From Mangrovihabitans endophyticus (GTDB lineage Bacteria; Actinomycetota; Actinomycetes; Mycobacteriales; Micromonosporaceae): a stretch of DNA of 64,000 nucleotides. Every line of letters begins with the position of its first letter. Within the stretch, counting starts at the first letter, position 1. This document shows positions 42,082 through 54,503 of this stretch, in pieces. The notes below the pieces were generated by a model. That model ran no database searches. It was not told the origin of the DNA and was given only the letters and a program-made list of their open reading frames with translations. The translations under genes were made by a program, and so were the position numbers. Location of the stretch: contig NZ_BMMX01000001.1 of NCBI RefSeq assembly GCF_014646155.1, positions 793,720-857,719 of the forward strand, in the 5' to 3' direction.

Positions 42082-43379
42082 TGAGCCATCGCTACCACCG
42101 GCAGATCGACGTTCCGGCGCTGGCCCGGGTGGAAGGCGAGGGCGCGATGCACGTCCGCGTCCGCGACGGTGCCGTCGCGGACGTGCGCTTGGAGATCTAT
42201 GAGCCGCCACGCTTCTTCGAGGCGTTCCTGCGCGGACGCCGGCACACCGAACCGCCCGACATCACCGCCCGCATCTGCGGGATCTGCCCGGTGGCGTACC
42301 AGATGAGCGCCTGCGCGGCGATCGAGGACGCGTGCGGGGTGATCCTGCCGCCGGGCATCGCCGAGCTGCGCAGGCTGCTCTACTGCGGCGAATGGATCGA
42401 GAGTCACGTGCTGCACATCTACCTGCTGCACGCCCCGGACTTCCTCGGCCTGGGCAGCGCGTTGGCGCTCGCCCGGGAACGCCGCGACCTCGTCGAGCGT
42501 GGCCTGGCCCTGAAAAAGACCGGCAACGACCTGATCGACGTGATCGGCGGGCGCGCCATCCACCCGGTCAACGTCCGGGTCGGCGGCTTCTACCGGGTGC
42601 CGGCGGTCGCCGAGCTCGCCGCGCTGCGCCCCCGGCTGCGCATCGCCCTCGACCTGGCGCTGGAAACGGTCGCCTGGGTGGCCGGGTTCGAGTTTCCGGA
42701 GTTCGAGCACGACCACGAGATGCTGGCGCTTGTCGAACCCGGCCGGTATGCCATCGAGTCCGGGACCCTCGCCACCACCGGCGGCTTGACGTTCGACGTG
42801 GACCGCTTCGAGGACCACATCATCGAGCAACAGGTGCCGCACTCGACCGCGCTGCATGCCACGCTCGCCGGGCGGGGCCGCTATCTCACCGGGCCGGCCG
42901 CACGCTACGCCCTCAACCACCGGTGGCTCACCCCGTTGGCTCGGCAGGCCGCCGAGTCGGCCGGGCTCGGCGCGCGGTGCGTCAACCCGTACCGGAGCAT
43001 CATCGTGCGCGCGGTGGAGACGGTGTACGCGGTGGAGGAGGCGATCCGGCTCATCGACGCGTACGAGCCTCCGCGGTCCGCCGCGGTGCCGGTGCCCGCC
43101 CGGGCCGGTGTCGGCCGGGGCGCGACCGAGGCGCCCCGCGGCACCCTCTTCCACCGCTACGAGCTGGACGCCGACGGCCTGGTCACCTCCGCCCGGATCG
43201 TCCCGCCCACCTCGCAGAACCAGTCCGCCGTCGAGGACGACCTGGCGCGTTTCGTCGCCACCCGGCTCGACCTGGACGACGGACCGTTGACCGCGGCATG
43301 CGAGCAGGCGATCCGCAACTACGATCCGTGCATCTCGTGCGCCACCCACTTCCTCGACCTGCGCGTGGACCGGGGCTGA
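42081..43379 (+). CDS. hyhL: NiFe hydrogenase (group 3b-like) large subunit
   Basis: 432 residues. The N-terminal nickel motif is RICGICPVAYQMSAC and the C-terminal one DPCISCATH, giving the four Cys ligands of the NiFe(CN)2CO site. LARVEGEGAMHV is the first conserved block of group 3 enzymes. After DPCISCATH a short tail (FLDLRVDRG) remains, the peptide normally removed by a maturation protease, encoded directly downstream. Group 3b enzymes are cytoplasmic, bidirectional with NADP(H), rather oxygen-tolerant, and DosR-controlled in mycobacteria. The Hyp maturation genes are not in the window. Confidence 0.94.
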   Translation: MSHRYHRQIDVPALARVEGEGAMHVRVRDGAVADVRLEIYEPPRFFEAFLRGRRHTEPPDITARICGICPVAYQMSACAAIEDACGVILPPGIAELRRLLYCGEWIESHVLHIYLLHAPDFLGLGSALALARERRDLVERGLALKKTGNDLIDVIGGRAIHPVNVRVGGFYRVPAVAELAALRPRLRIALDLALETVAWVAGFEFPEFEHDHEMLALVEPGRYAIESGTLATTGGLTFDVDRFEDHIIEQQVPHSTALHATLAGRGRYLTGPAARYALNHRWLTPLARQAAESAGLGARCVNPYRSIIVRAVETVYAVEEAIRLIDAYEPPRSAAVPVPARAGVGRGATEAPRGTLFHRYELDADGLVTSARIVPPTSQNQSAVEDDLARFVATRLDLDDGPLTAACEQAIRNYDPCISCATHFLDLRVDRG

Positions 43380-43380
43380 G

Positions 43381-43944
43381 ATGACCGGCCGGTGCGTGGT
43401 GATCGGGGTGGGCAACGAGTACCGCCGCGACGACGGCTTCGGTCCGCGGGTGATCGCCGAACTGGCCGAGCGGCGCGCCCGCGACCACCGGCTGGCCGCG
43501 GTGGACCTGTTCGTCAGCGACGGTGAGCCGAGCCGGATGCTGCAGGCGTGGACCGGCGCGGACCTCGCGGTGGTGGCCGACGTCGCCGTGGGTACCGCCC
43601 CCGCCGCCGGCTGGCGCGAACTCGCGCTGCCGCCGGAGGACGACCCGCGTTCCGCGGCATCCGGGCACGCCATCGGGCTGGGCGCCACGGTGGCCCTGGC
43701 GCGGGAGCTGGGACGGTTGCCGCAGCGGCTGGTCGCGCTGGTCGCGTACGGCCACGAGTTCGGCTTCGGGGTCGGTCTGAGCACCGCGGTCGCGACCGCG
43801 GTGCGCCCGGTCGTGGACCGTGTGTGCGTGCTGGTGACCGAGCCCGGACCCGGCGGAGCCGGGCCGCCGTCCCCGAGTCGCCGGGTGGGCCTTTCGACTC
43901 TGCCCCGGGACTCCAGCGTCGACGAGCATCGGAAAGGGAGGTGA
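43381..43944 (+). CDS. Hydrogenase maturation protease
   Basis: 187 residues of the HycI/HyaD peptidase family: VVIGVGNEYRRDDGFGPRVIAEL carries the nickel-sensing Asp after GNExxxDD, ADLAVVADVAVG the second acidic ligand, and SGHAIGLGATVALARELGRLP the conserved His segment. It removes the C-terminal tail of HyhL once nickel is inserted. The gene follows hyhL after one base and overlaps the upstream GTG of the next ORF. The last ~40 residues (from EPGPGGAGPPSPSRR) are low complexity and unusual. Confidence 0.9.
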   Translation: MTGRCVVIGVGNEYRRDDGFGPRVIAELAERRARDHRLAAVDLFVSDGEPSRMLQAWTGADLAVVADVAVGTAPAAGWRELALPPEDDPRSAASGHAIGLGATVALARELGRLPQRLVALVAYGHEFGFGVGLSTAVATAVRPVVDRVCVLVTEPGPGGAGPPSPSRRVGLSTLPRDSSVDEHRKGR

Positions 43945-43949
43945 ACACG

Positions 43950-44273
43950 ATGCTTGTTCTCTACCTCATGCTCGCGATCGTGATCGCATCGTGCGTCGCC
44001 ATGATGTGGCCGGAGATCCGCGACGCGCGGCGGCGTCAGGGCAAGCCGCCGACCCCGCCGGAGACGGCACGCAAGGCGGCCGGGGAGACCCACAATGCGG
44101 CCGGGAAGACCCACCATCCGCAGACTCTGGAGGGCGTCCTCACCGCCCAACTGATGAGCGGCGAGATCACCGCGGCGCAATATCGCACGTCGGTCGCTTC
44201 CCTCGCAGCACGCGACGACGAGCGGCACCCACTGCAGGTGCCACCGGACGGCGTTCCGCCGGAAGCGATCTGA
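43950..44273 (+). CDS. Small membrane-anchored protein with SHOCT-like C-terminus
   Basis: 107 residues. MLVLYLMLAIVIASCVAMMWPEI is a single N-terminal membrane segment, followed by a charged helix (RDARRRQGKPPTPPETARKAAGE) and LEGVLTAQLMSGEITAAQYRTSVASLA, which resembles the SHOCT oligomerisation motif. ATG 43950 has GGGAG ten bases upstream; GTG 43941 is possible and would overlap the protease stop. It closes the hydrogenase operon. Function unknown; membrane tethering of the complex is speculation. Confidence 0.7.
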   Translation: MLVLYLMLAIVIASCVAMMWPEIRDARRRQGKPPTPPETARKAAGETHNAAGKTHHPQTLEGVLTAQLMSGEITAAQYRTSVASLAARDDERHPLQVPPDGVPPEAI

Positions 44274-44300
44274 GGGCGGCCGACCGGCCCTGCCGCGCCC

Positions 44301-44345
44301 GCACGGCTGACGATGCGACCCCGGCACGGCTGACGGTACGGCCCA
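44301..44345. repeat. Two-copy 22-bp direct repeat between convergent genes
   Basis: GCACGGCTGACG begins both units (44301-44322 and 44324-44345), which continue with nearly the same ten bases; period 23. It lies in the 86-bp gap between the SHOCT-like gene and the convergent PFOR gene. The end of PFOR itself contains an 18-bp repeat encoding DAESRDDAESR. Confidence 0.6.
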
Positions 44346-44359
44346 CCGGCCGGCGTGGC

Positions 44360-47970
<3,611 letters not shown>

Positions 47971-47974
<4 letters not shown>

Positions 47975-49608
47975 CGTCCCACCTCCGGCACCAGCTCGAT
48001 GGCATGCACCGGGCACTGGTCGAAGCACGTCCCGCACCCGGTGCACCGGTCGTAGTCGAACCGGTATCGCCGGCCCGGCCCCAGCTTGACGATCGCGTCT
48101 TCCGGGCATGAGGCGAGACAGCCGTCGCATTCGAAACAGGTGCCGCAGGACAGGCATCGGTCCGCCTCAAAGGTCGCCTGCTCGCCGGTCAGACCGCCGA
48201 CGACCTCGCCGAAATCGGTCACCCGGCGGACCGGGTCGCGCTCCGGCTGCGCGCGTTGCGCGGCATCGCCGAAGAACCACGGGTGCATCACGTCGAGGGT
48301 GGCCACCGGCGGTCCCGGATCGTCCGGCACCTGACTCGATCGCAGGTACGCGTCGATGTGCGCGGCGGCCTGACGCCCGTGCCCGACGCCGACCGTGACC
48401 GTGCGTTCGGCCGGCACCATGTCCCCGCCCGCGAACACTCCGGGGCAGCCGGTCATGAAGGACGGCGTGACGACCACCGTGCCGTCCGGAGCCACCTCGA
48501 CCCCGGGAACCTCGTGCAGGAACGCGGTGTCGGCGCGCTGGCCGAGCGCCAGGATCAGGGTGTCCGCGGCGAGCGTCTCGGTGCGGCCGGTGGGCACCGG
48601 CGCACCGGCGTCGTCGAGTTCCATCACCTCGACGGTCAGCGTCGGCGAGTCGAAGGTCTGGACGGTACGCAGCCAGTTGATCCGGATGCCTTCCCGTTCC
48701 GCCTCACCCGCCTCCTCCTCGTGCGCAGGCATCTGCCCGCGGGTTCGCCGGTATACGATCAGCGTCTCCTCGGCGCCGAGCCGTCGCGCCGTGCGAGCGG
48801 CGTCCATCGCGGTGTTGCCGCCCCCGTAGACCGCCACCCGCCGGCCGATCACCGGCCGGTCGCCGGCTGCGACGTGGTGCAGGAAGCTGACCGCGTCCAC
48901 GACGCGCCCGGCCTCACCGGCCGGGATGTCCACCCGCTTGGACAGGTGCGCGCCGACCGCGACGAACACGGCGTCGAATCCGCCGTCGCGGCGCTCCGCC
49001 GCCAGGTCGCGCACCGTGTGACCGGTGACGATCCGCACCCCCAGCGTGGCGATGCGCCCGATCTCGGCGGACAACACCTCGCGGGGCAGCCGGTAGGCGG
49101 GGATCCCGTACCGCATCATCCCGCCCGGCTCCGGCCCGGAGTCGCGGATCTCCACCCGATGCCCGCGGCGGGCCAGATGGTAGGCCGCAGACAGGCCGCT
49201 CGGACCGGCGCCGACCACCAGCACCCGGCGCCCGCTGGCGGCGGCCGGCGGGTCGAGCGCCCATCCTCGTTCGATCGCCAGGTCGCCGAGGAAGCGTTCC
49301 ACCGCGTGAATGGACACCTCGCTGTCCAGACGCCCGCGATTGCAGGCGGTCTCGCACGGGTGATAACAGACACGGCCGTGCACCGCCGGGAACGGGTTCT
49401 GCGCCACCAGCGCGCGCCACGCCCGCTCATGGTCTCCGGTGCGGGCCAGGGCGAGCCAGGACTGCACCTCCTCGCCGGCCGGGCATGCCTGATTGCACGG
49501 CGGCAGCAGGTCGAGGTAGACGGGTCGGCGGTCGCGCACCGGGCCGCTGCGCGCGCGATCGTGCAACAGGTCCGGCACCGGTGTCATGTCCCGCGGCAGC
49601 GCACCCAT
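47971..49608 (-). CDS. FAD-dependent NAD(P)H oxidoreductase with Fe-S domains (GltD-like), ferredoxin partner
   Basis: 545 residues. An N-terminal Fe-S domain as in GltD and dihydropyrimidine dehydrogenase (PPCNQACPAGEEVQSWL, CYHPCETACNRG) is followed by FAD (VLVVGAGPSGLSAAYHLARRG) and NAD(P) (VAVYGGGNTAMDAARTARRLG) sites and GVFAGGDMV. A C-terminal ferredoxin domain has CLSCGTCFECDGCLASCP and CTGCGTCFDQCP. No glutamate synthase large subunit is near; coupling to PFOR by ATGA overlap suggests transfer between ferredoxin or PFOR and NAD(P)H. ATG 49608 has AGGAAGG upstream. Confidence 0.9.
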
Positions 49609-49672
49609 GCCGGACCTTCCTTTCGTCGTCGTGGCCTCGGCCTCCGCGCCGGCCGGCGCGCGGTTCGAAGCG

Positions 49673-50545
49673 TCAGCGGGCGATCCAGACCGGACATTCC
49701 GCATGATGGAGCAGTTGCAGGCCGGTCGACCCGAGCACGGTTCCGGCGACGCCGCCGTGCCCGCGGCTGCCGACCACCACCAGTTGCGACACGGCCGACA
49801 TCCGGGCCAGCACGGCGGCCGCGCCGTCGTGCGACAACACCGTCTCCACGCGGACGCCGGGATACTTCGCCGCCCACGGCGACACCAGCGCGTCCAGGTC
49901 CGCCCGTGCAGCCGCGTCCGCATCCTTTGCCGCGGGCGTGCCCAAGGCGGCCTCCGGCACGTTGGCGGTGAGCCACACCGGCAGCAGCGGCAGATAGGAG
50001 CGGACCACGGTGAGGGGCGCTCCGCGACGAGCCGCGGCCTCGAACGCGGTCTCCAGGACCCGATCCTTGGCGTGCGAGTGATCGACGCCCGCGGTCACCG
50101 GGCTGTCGGACGCCTCGGCGTTGCCGCGCACCACCACGACCGGGCACCGGGCGTGCGTCGCCACCTGCTGGCTGACCGAGCCCAGCATCAGGCTCGCGAA
50201 CCCGCCGCGCCCGCGGCTGCCCAGCACCATCAGCTCCGCGGTCTCGGCGACGTCGAGCAGACGGGGAGCGGCGTGACCCATCATGGTGTCGGCCCGCACC
50301 TCGATGCCGGGCGCCGCCGCCACCGCCAGGTCGGTCGCGTTCGCGGTGACCGTTGCGGCGATCTTCTCCGCCATCTCGGCGTACTGGTCGCCGTAGTCGT
50401 ACCACGCTTCACGCCAGTCCCAGTCGAAGGCGTGCACGATGCGCAGCGTGGCACCTTGCCGTTCGGCCTCACGGGCCGCCCACCGCACCGCAGCCTTGCT
50501 GGGTGCGGCGCCGTCGGTTCCGACGACGATCGTCTTGGCAGTCAT
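49673..50545 (-). CDS. Universal stress protein, two-domain (first copy)
   Basis: 290 residues made of two UspA domains. Domain 1 runs from TIVVGTDGAAPSKAAVRWAAREA to LMVLGSRGRGGFASLMLGSVSQQVATHARCPVVVVR; domain 2 ends with LVVVGSRGHGGVAGTVLGSTGLQLLHHAECPVWIAR. The G-x2-G-x9-GS ATP-binding motif is present in both. It is probably the first gene of an operon with the FAD/Fe-S oxidoreductase (64 bp gap) and PFOR. Two-domain Usp proteins are typical members of DosR-type regulons. It diverges from an Acg-like nitroreductase gene over an inverted pair of palindromic boxes. Confidence 0.93.
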   Translation of the reverse strand: MTAKTIVVGTDGAAPSKAAVRWAAREAERQGATLRIVHAFDWDWREAWYDYGDQYAEMAEKIAATVTANATDLAVAAAPGIEVRADTMMGHAAPRLLDVAETAELMVLGSRGRGGFASLMLGSVSQQVATHARCPVVVVRGNAEASDSPVTAGVDHSHAKDRVLETAFEAAARRGAPLTVVRSYLPLLPVWLTANVPEAALGTPAAKDADAAARADLDALVSPWAAKYPGVRVETVLSHDGAAAVLARMSAVSQLVVVGSRGHGGVAGTVLGSTGLQLLHHAECPVWIAR

Positions 50546-50615
50546 GGCTTTCCCGTCCTTTCGGATGGACGGCGGTCGGTCCCCCTCAGCGTGCGTCCGG
50601 CGTTCCGGTGGGGAC

Positions 50616-50682
50616 AGGGCCGATGGTCACGGCGGGCCGGGCCGGGCGGGCGGTTCCCGCCCGGGGCGGGACCATCGGCCCT
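50616..50682. promoter_or_regulatory. Inverted pair of DosR-like boxes with inner hairpin
   Basis: AGGGCCGATGGTC (50616-50628) and its exact complement GACCATCGGCCCT (50670-50682) face each other in the divergent promoter region. The right box, GGGACCATCGGCCC (50668-50681), matches GGGACTWWAGTCCC at 11 of 14 positions. Between them CCGGGCGGG (50642-50650) and CCCGCCCGG (50656-50664) form a tight hairpin with a 5-base loop. Confidence 0.6.
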
Positions 50683-50751
50683 GGGAGAACCCGGCCCCCG
50701 CGGGATGCGATGGCGACAGGGTTCGCAACGACCGCGGGAAGGGAGCCGGCC

Positions 50752-51726
50752 ATGGCCGAACAGACCGCCACCGCCGTCTCACGACGGGTGCTGGCCGACA
50801 GCGTCCGACGGGCGACGAAGGCGCCGTCGCTGCACAACAGCCAGCCGTGGCTGTTCCGGATCGGCGACCGGACGGTTGACGTGCACGCCGACCGCCGTCG
50901 TCAGCTCGACGTCCTCGACCCGGCCAGCCGCGAGCTGCTGATCAGCGTCGGCGCGGCGGTGTTCACGCTGCGGCTGGCGCTGCGCGCGGCGGGCTGGCGA
51001 CCCGTGGCGCTGCTGTTTCCCGAGCCGTCGGAGCCGGACCTGGTGGCCCGGGTGACGGTGCCCGGACGCCTCGCACCGACACCGGTGGTCGAGGCGCTGT
51101 CCTCGGCCGTCGAGCATCGGCACACCAACCGGTGGCCGTTCGCGCGGTCGGTCGTGCCCGCGGACGATCTGGCGCACCTCGCCGAGGCGGCCCGCCGCGA
51201 GGGCGCGACTCTCACCGTGGCGAGCGCGGTCAGCCGCAACGCCATCCTCGGGCTGGCCGGTGCGGCCGACCGGCGGCTGCGCGCGCAGGGTGGCTACCGC
51301 GCCGAACTCGCCCACTGGACGGTGCCCGCCCGGCATCGCCACGACGGCATCCCGCCCGCCGCGATCGGGCCGTGGGACGCGTTGGAGACCATGCCGATCC
51401 GAGACTTCGGCCTGTTGCAGCCGCAACAGGACAGGGCGGCCGTGCCGTTCGAACCGCACCCGACGATCACCGTGCTGTCCACCGGCGGCGACCACCGGGA
51501 ACAGTGGGTCGCGGCCGGCCAGGCGTTGCAGCGGGTGCTGCTGACCGCCACCTGGCTGAACCTGGCGACCACACCGATCAGCCAGCCGGTGGAGATCCCC
51601 GGCTTGCGGGTGCTGCTGACCGACACCGCCACCGACCGGTGGGCGCAGATGGTGCTGCGGCTCGGCTACGGCCGGCCCGCGGCGGCCACCCCGCGGCGGC
51701 CCCTCTCCGAGGTGCTGCTGTCCTGA
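50752..51726 (+). CDS. Acg-family nitroreductase-like protein (first copy)
   Basis: 324 residues of the Acg branch of the nitroreductase superfamily: ATKAPSLHNSQPWLFRIGDRTVDVHADRRRQLDVLDPASRELLISVGAAVFTLRLALRA is diagnostic, and the ending LQRVLLTATWLNLATTPISQPVE plus LRLGYG matches. Mycobacterial Acg-type proteins (Rv2032, Rv3127, Rv3131) belong to the DosR regulon; they bind FMN but do not show ordinary nitroreductase activity and may store flavin. It diverges from the Usp gene and converges with a second Acg-like gene. ATG 50752 follows GGGAGCCGGCC. Confidence 0.9.
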   Translation: MAEQTATAVSRRVLADSVRRATKAPSLHNSQPWLFRIGDRTVDVHADRRRQLDVLDPASRELLISVGAAVFTLRLALRAAGWRPVALLFPEPSEPDLVARVTVPGRLAPTPVVEALSSAVEHRHTNRWPFARSVVPADDLAHLAEAARREGATLTVASAVSRNAILGLAGAADRRLRAQGGYRAELAHWTVPARHRHDGIPPAAIGPWDALETMPIRDFGLLQPQQDRAAVPFEPHPTITVLSTGGDHREQWVAAGQALQRVLLTATWLNLATTPISQPVEIPGLRVLLTDTATDRWAQMVLRLGYGRPAAATPRRPLSEVLLS

Positions 51727-51735
51727 CGCCGCCCG

Positions 51736-52698
51736 TCACCCGTACTCGACGATCCGGTCCACCGGCAGCCGCGGAGTTCGCGGGCCGGCCGGGTCGTCCG
51801 GGCCGTCCGCGAACCGCAGCACCAGCAACGGGTGGCCGTCCCAGCCGATGAGGTGGCGCGCCATCGCCCGGCTGGTCGGCACCTCCACCACCGCGCTGAG
51901 CGGAAGCACGGAGACCTTGACGACGGTCGCGGTCAGCCAGCCCGCGGACAGCGCCTCACCGGCACGCAGCCAGTCGATCCGGCCGTCGCCGGGGGTGCTG
52001 AGGACGCCGAACGTGCCGGCCCGATGGTGGGTGTCGGCGACAAGCGCGGTGCCGGCCCGGCGCAACGCCAGTTTCGGCGCGGTGAGCTGGAACGGGTCGG
52101 CGGGCAGGGCGGACGCCGGGATGCCGGCGCCGGGCGGCCGCAGGTCGCCGATCCACTGTTCCAGCTCGGCTTGTGACGCGGCGTCCGCACGCTGGATCCG
52201 CTGCGCGCGCTCGGCGGCGTCGGCCAGCACGAAGACCTGGCGGGGACGCAGCAGCGTCAGCGTGCCGCCTTCGGCCGCGATGGCCGCGCCGATGGTCCGC
52301 AGCTTGTCGTGGTCCAAGGGCGCGCCGGGGCCGTCGCGCCGGTCGGTGCGGCGGAGTTCGGCGGCCCGGACGAGACGCCGGGCATGGTGGTCCGGCGTCG
52401 CCGGTCCGCGCAACGTCACCGTGGCGAGCAGTTCCCGCGCCGCGACCCGGACGACGGTGGCGTGCCAGCCCGCGGCGGCGAGATCGATGCGCGCGTGGTG
52501 CAGCGCCGCGCCGCAACTGAGCACCGCGAGACGCCCGTCCGGATCCGTGGCGGTGAGCATCCGGCGGCGTTCCAGCATCAGTTCCAGCCGATGGTCGCCG
52601 AGGCGCCACCGCCACGGCTGGCTGTTGTGCAGGGAAGGGGCCTCGCCGCCGAACGCGGCGGCGGTCAGCAGAGCCTTGATGCCGACGTCGTCCGTCAT
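51736..52698 (-). CDS. Acg-family nitroreductase-like protein (second copy)
   Basis: 320 residues, paralogous to the preceding protein (FGGEAPSLHNSQPWRWRLGDHRLELMLERRRMLTATDPDGRLAVLSCGAALHHARIDLAAAGW). The similarity is strongest in this N-terminal block, with the C-terminus (AGEALSAGWLTATVVKVSVLPLSAVVEVP) related more distantly. ATG 52698 is preferred, with GGAG ten bases upstream; an in-frame start at 52755 would add an atypical leader. It diverges from the CBS-BON gene and converges with the first copy, leaving nine bases between them. Confidence 0.88.
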   Translation of the reverse strand: MTDDVGIKALLTAAAFGGEAPSLHNSQPWRWRLGDHRLELMLERRRMLTATDPDGRLAVLSCGAALHHARIDLAAAGWHATVVRVAARELLATVTLRGPATPDHHARRLVRAAELRRTDRRDGPGAPLDHDKLRTIGAAIAAEGGTLTLLRPRQVFVLADAAERAQRIQRADAASQAELEQWIGDLRPPGAGIPASALPADPFQLTAPKLALRRAGTALVADTHHRAGTFGVLSTPGDGRIDWLRAGEALSAGWLTATVVKVSVLPLSAVVEVPTSRAMARHLIGWDGHPLLVLRFADGPDDPAGPRTPRLPVDRIVEYG

Positions 52699-52847
52699 GG
52701 ACCAACACTCCACACCCATGTCGCGGTTCGGCCAGAGCCGAACGACCCCTTGCACGGCAGCTCGCCCGCTCGCCGCTGGAGGCCGAACGACTCTGACCCG
52801 GAGTCCCTATTGCTCGTAACGTCGGAATCGAGATGAGGAGGGCAGTC

Positions 52848-53525
52848 ATGAAACTGTGGCGTGTGGACGACGTGATGACCAAAGACGTCGTGTCGGTGCC
52901 CGAGGACCTGCCGTATCACGCGGTCGTCGCCGTCCTGATCGACAACCGCATCAGCGCGGTCCCGGTGATGGACCGGTTCGAGCGAGCCGTCGGCATCGTC
53001 TCCGAGTCCGATCTGCTGATGAAGATGGCCGACGGTTCGGGCGCGGCCCCGGCGGTCACGCCGCGCCGCAGGCGCGCGCTGCGCAAGGCGCACGGCCGTC
53101 TCGCGCGCGACGTGATGAGTTCCCCGGTGGTGACGGCGATGCCGTCGCTGTCGCTGGCCGCCGCGGCTCGCCGCATGCAGCAGGAGAACGTCAAACGCCT
53201 GGTCGTCGAGGACACCCTCGGCCGGATACGCGGCATCGTCACGCGCAGCGATCTGCTCAAGGTGCATGTGCGCACCGACGAGGCGATCCGCCACGACATC
53301 GCCGAGGAGGTGATGCGCCGGGTGCTCACCGGCGAACGGGGCACCGTGCGCGTCACGGTGACCGATGGCGTCGTGAAGCTCACCGGCCGCGTGCGGCTGC
53401 ACTCGTCGGCGAAGGCCGCGGCGCGCCTCGCCGCAGCGGTGCCCGGTGTGGTGGACGTCGCCGACCTGGTCGACTACGACATCGACGACGGGCTCGCGGT
53501 CGGCACGCCCTTCGGCGTCGCCTAG
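52848..53525 (+). CDS. CBS-pair protein with C-terminal BON domain
   Basis: 225 residues. Two CBS motifs form a Bateman module: DVMTKDVVSVPEDLPYHAVVAVLIDNRISAVPVMD (residues ~8-60) and DVMSSPVVTAMPSLSLAAAARRMQQENVKRLVVED (~91-145). A BON domain follows (~150-215; GTVRVTVTDGVVKLTGRVRLHSSAKAAARLAAAVPGVVDVADLVDYDI). CBS pairs sense adenine nucleotides; related hypoxic response proteins belong to DosR regulons. ATG 52848 with GAGGAGGG upstream is preferred over 52833. A GACTC/GAGTC dyad lies at 52789-52805. The Usp gene follows after a repeat-containing gap. Confidence 0.92.
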   Translation: MKLWRVDDVMTKDVVSVPEDLPYHAVVAVLIDNRISAVPVMDRFERAVGIVSESDLLMKMADGSGAAPAVTPRRRRALRKAHGRLARDVMSSPVVTAMPSLSLAAAARRMQQENVKRLVVEDTLGRIRGIVTRSDLLKVHVRTDEAIRHDIAEEVMRRVLTGERGTVRVTVTDGVVKLTGRVRLHSSAKAAARLAAAVPGVVDVADLVDYDIDDGLAVGTPFGVA

Positions 53526-53602
53526 AAGACAGCGTCGCCGAGGAGAAAGGGTCGCCGAGAAGGTCGCCGAGAAGACAGCGTCGCCGGGGAGAAAGGGTCG
53601 CC
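53524..53602 (+). repeat. 33-bp direct repeat between CBS-BON and Usp genes
   Basis: Two copies of a 33-bp unit (53524-53556 and 53570-53602), differing at one base, are separated by 13 bp that repeat part of the unit again. The core GTCGCC recurs six times, each four to six bases apart from a purine-rich stretch. The first copy begins with the CBS stop codon. Purine-rich AGGAGAAAGG elements inside the unit look like ribosome-binding sites without a start codon. Confidence 0.8.
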
Positions 53603-53617
53603 TGGGGAGGTATCGCC

Positions 53618-54490
53618 ATGAACGTCAAGCCCATCGTCGTCGCCACCGACGGCAGTGAATCCAGCAGCGCCGCGATCCGATGGGCGGCGCGCGAAGCGCA
53701 GCGTCGTGCGTTGCCGCTGCGGATCACGCACGTCTTCGACTGGGAATGGGGCGAGGCACGGTACGACATGAGCCATCACGTGCTCGACCTCGCCCGCGGG
53801 CAGGCTGAACAGGTCACTGCCGACGCCGTGAACGAAGCCCGGCGCGTCGCGCCGCGGCTGGAGGTCACCACGGATCCGGTGCTCGGCCATCCCGCCGCGC
53901 GGTTGATCGGTGACTCCGGCACCGGCCGGATGATGGTGCTGGGCAGCCGCGGCCGTGGCGGCTTCGGCAGCCTCCTGCTCGGTTCGGTGGGTCAGCGGGT
54001 GGCCACGCACGCCGCATGCCCGGTGGTGGTGGTCCGCGGCCGCGGCGACGTCACGCACGGGCCGGTGGTCGCCGGCGTCGACGATTCACCGGCCGCCTAC
54101 GGCGTGTTGGAGACCGCGTTCGACGCCGCGGCGAGCCAGAACTGCGCGCTGGAGATCGTGCGGGCGTTCCTGCCGCCGCCCCCGGTGACGATGAGCAAGG
54201 CCCCGGCCGTCCTGCACCTGCCCACGCCGGAAGCCGACGCGGAGGAACGGGTGGCCCTGGAGGACCGGCTGGCGCCGTGGCGGACGAAGTTCCCCGACGT
54301 GCCGGTGACGGTGGTGCTCACCCATCAGAGCATCGCCTCCGTGCTGGTTGCGGCGTCCCGGCGGGCCCGGTTGGTGATCGTGGGCAGCCGCGGGCACGGC
54401 GTGATCGCCGGAACCCTGCTGGGATCCGCCGGTCTGCAGTTGTTGCACCACGCGGACTGCCCGGTCCACATCGTCCGGACCAGGAGCTGA
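53618..54490 (+). CDS. Universal stress protein, two-domain (second copy)
   Basis: 290 residues, the same length and architecture as the first copy: PIVVATDGSESSSAAIRWAAREAQRRALPLRITHVFDWEWGEARYD and MVLGSRGRGGFGSLLLGSVGQRVATHAACPVVVVRG in domain 1, VIVGSRGHGVIAGTLLGSAGLQLLHHADCPVHIVR in domain 2. Both ATP motifs are present. ATG 53618 is preceded by GGGGAGG at seven bases. Probably co-transcribed with the CBS-BON gene, with the repeat-containing gap between. It converges with the transhydrogenase operon 13 bp downstream. Confidence 0.93.
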   Translation: MNVKPIVVATDGSESSSAAIRWAAREAQRRALPLRITHVFDWEWGEARYDMSHHVLDLARGQAEQVTADAVNEARRVAPRLEVTTDPVLGHPAARLIGDSGTGRMMVLGSRGRGGFGSLLLGSVGQRVATHAACPVVVVRGRGDVTHGPVVAGVDDSPAAYGVLETAFDAAASQNCALEIVRAFLPPPPVTMSKAPAVLHLPTPEADAEERVALEDRLAPWRTKFPDVPVTVVLTHQSIASVLVAASRRARLVIVGSRGHGVIAGTLLGSAGLQLLHHADCPVHIVRTRS

Positions 54491-54503
54491 GCAGCCCGGC
54501 CCG

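Noticed and set aside
44301..44345. Short tandem repeat as a CRISPR or attachment site
   Set aside because: Only two 22-bp units with no spacers, no cas genes, integrase or tRNA nearby; it is a simple local duplication.
50752..52698. Functional nitroreductases
   Set aside because: The sequences belong to the Acg branch, whose studied mycobacterial members lack typical nitroreductase activity, so the enzymatic name would be misleading.
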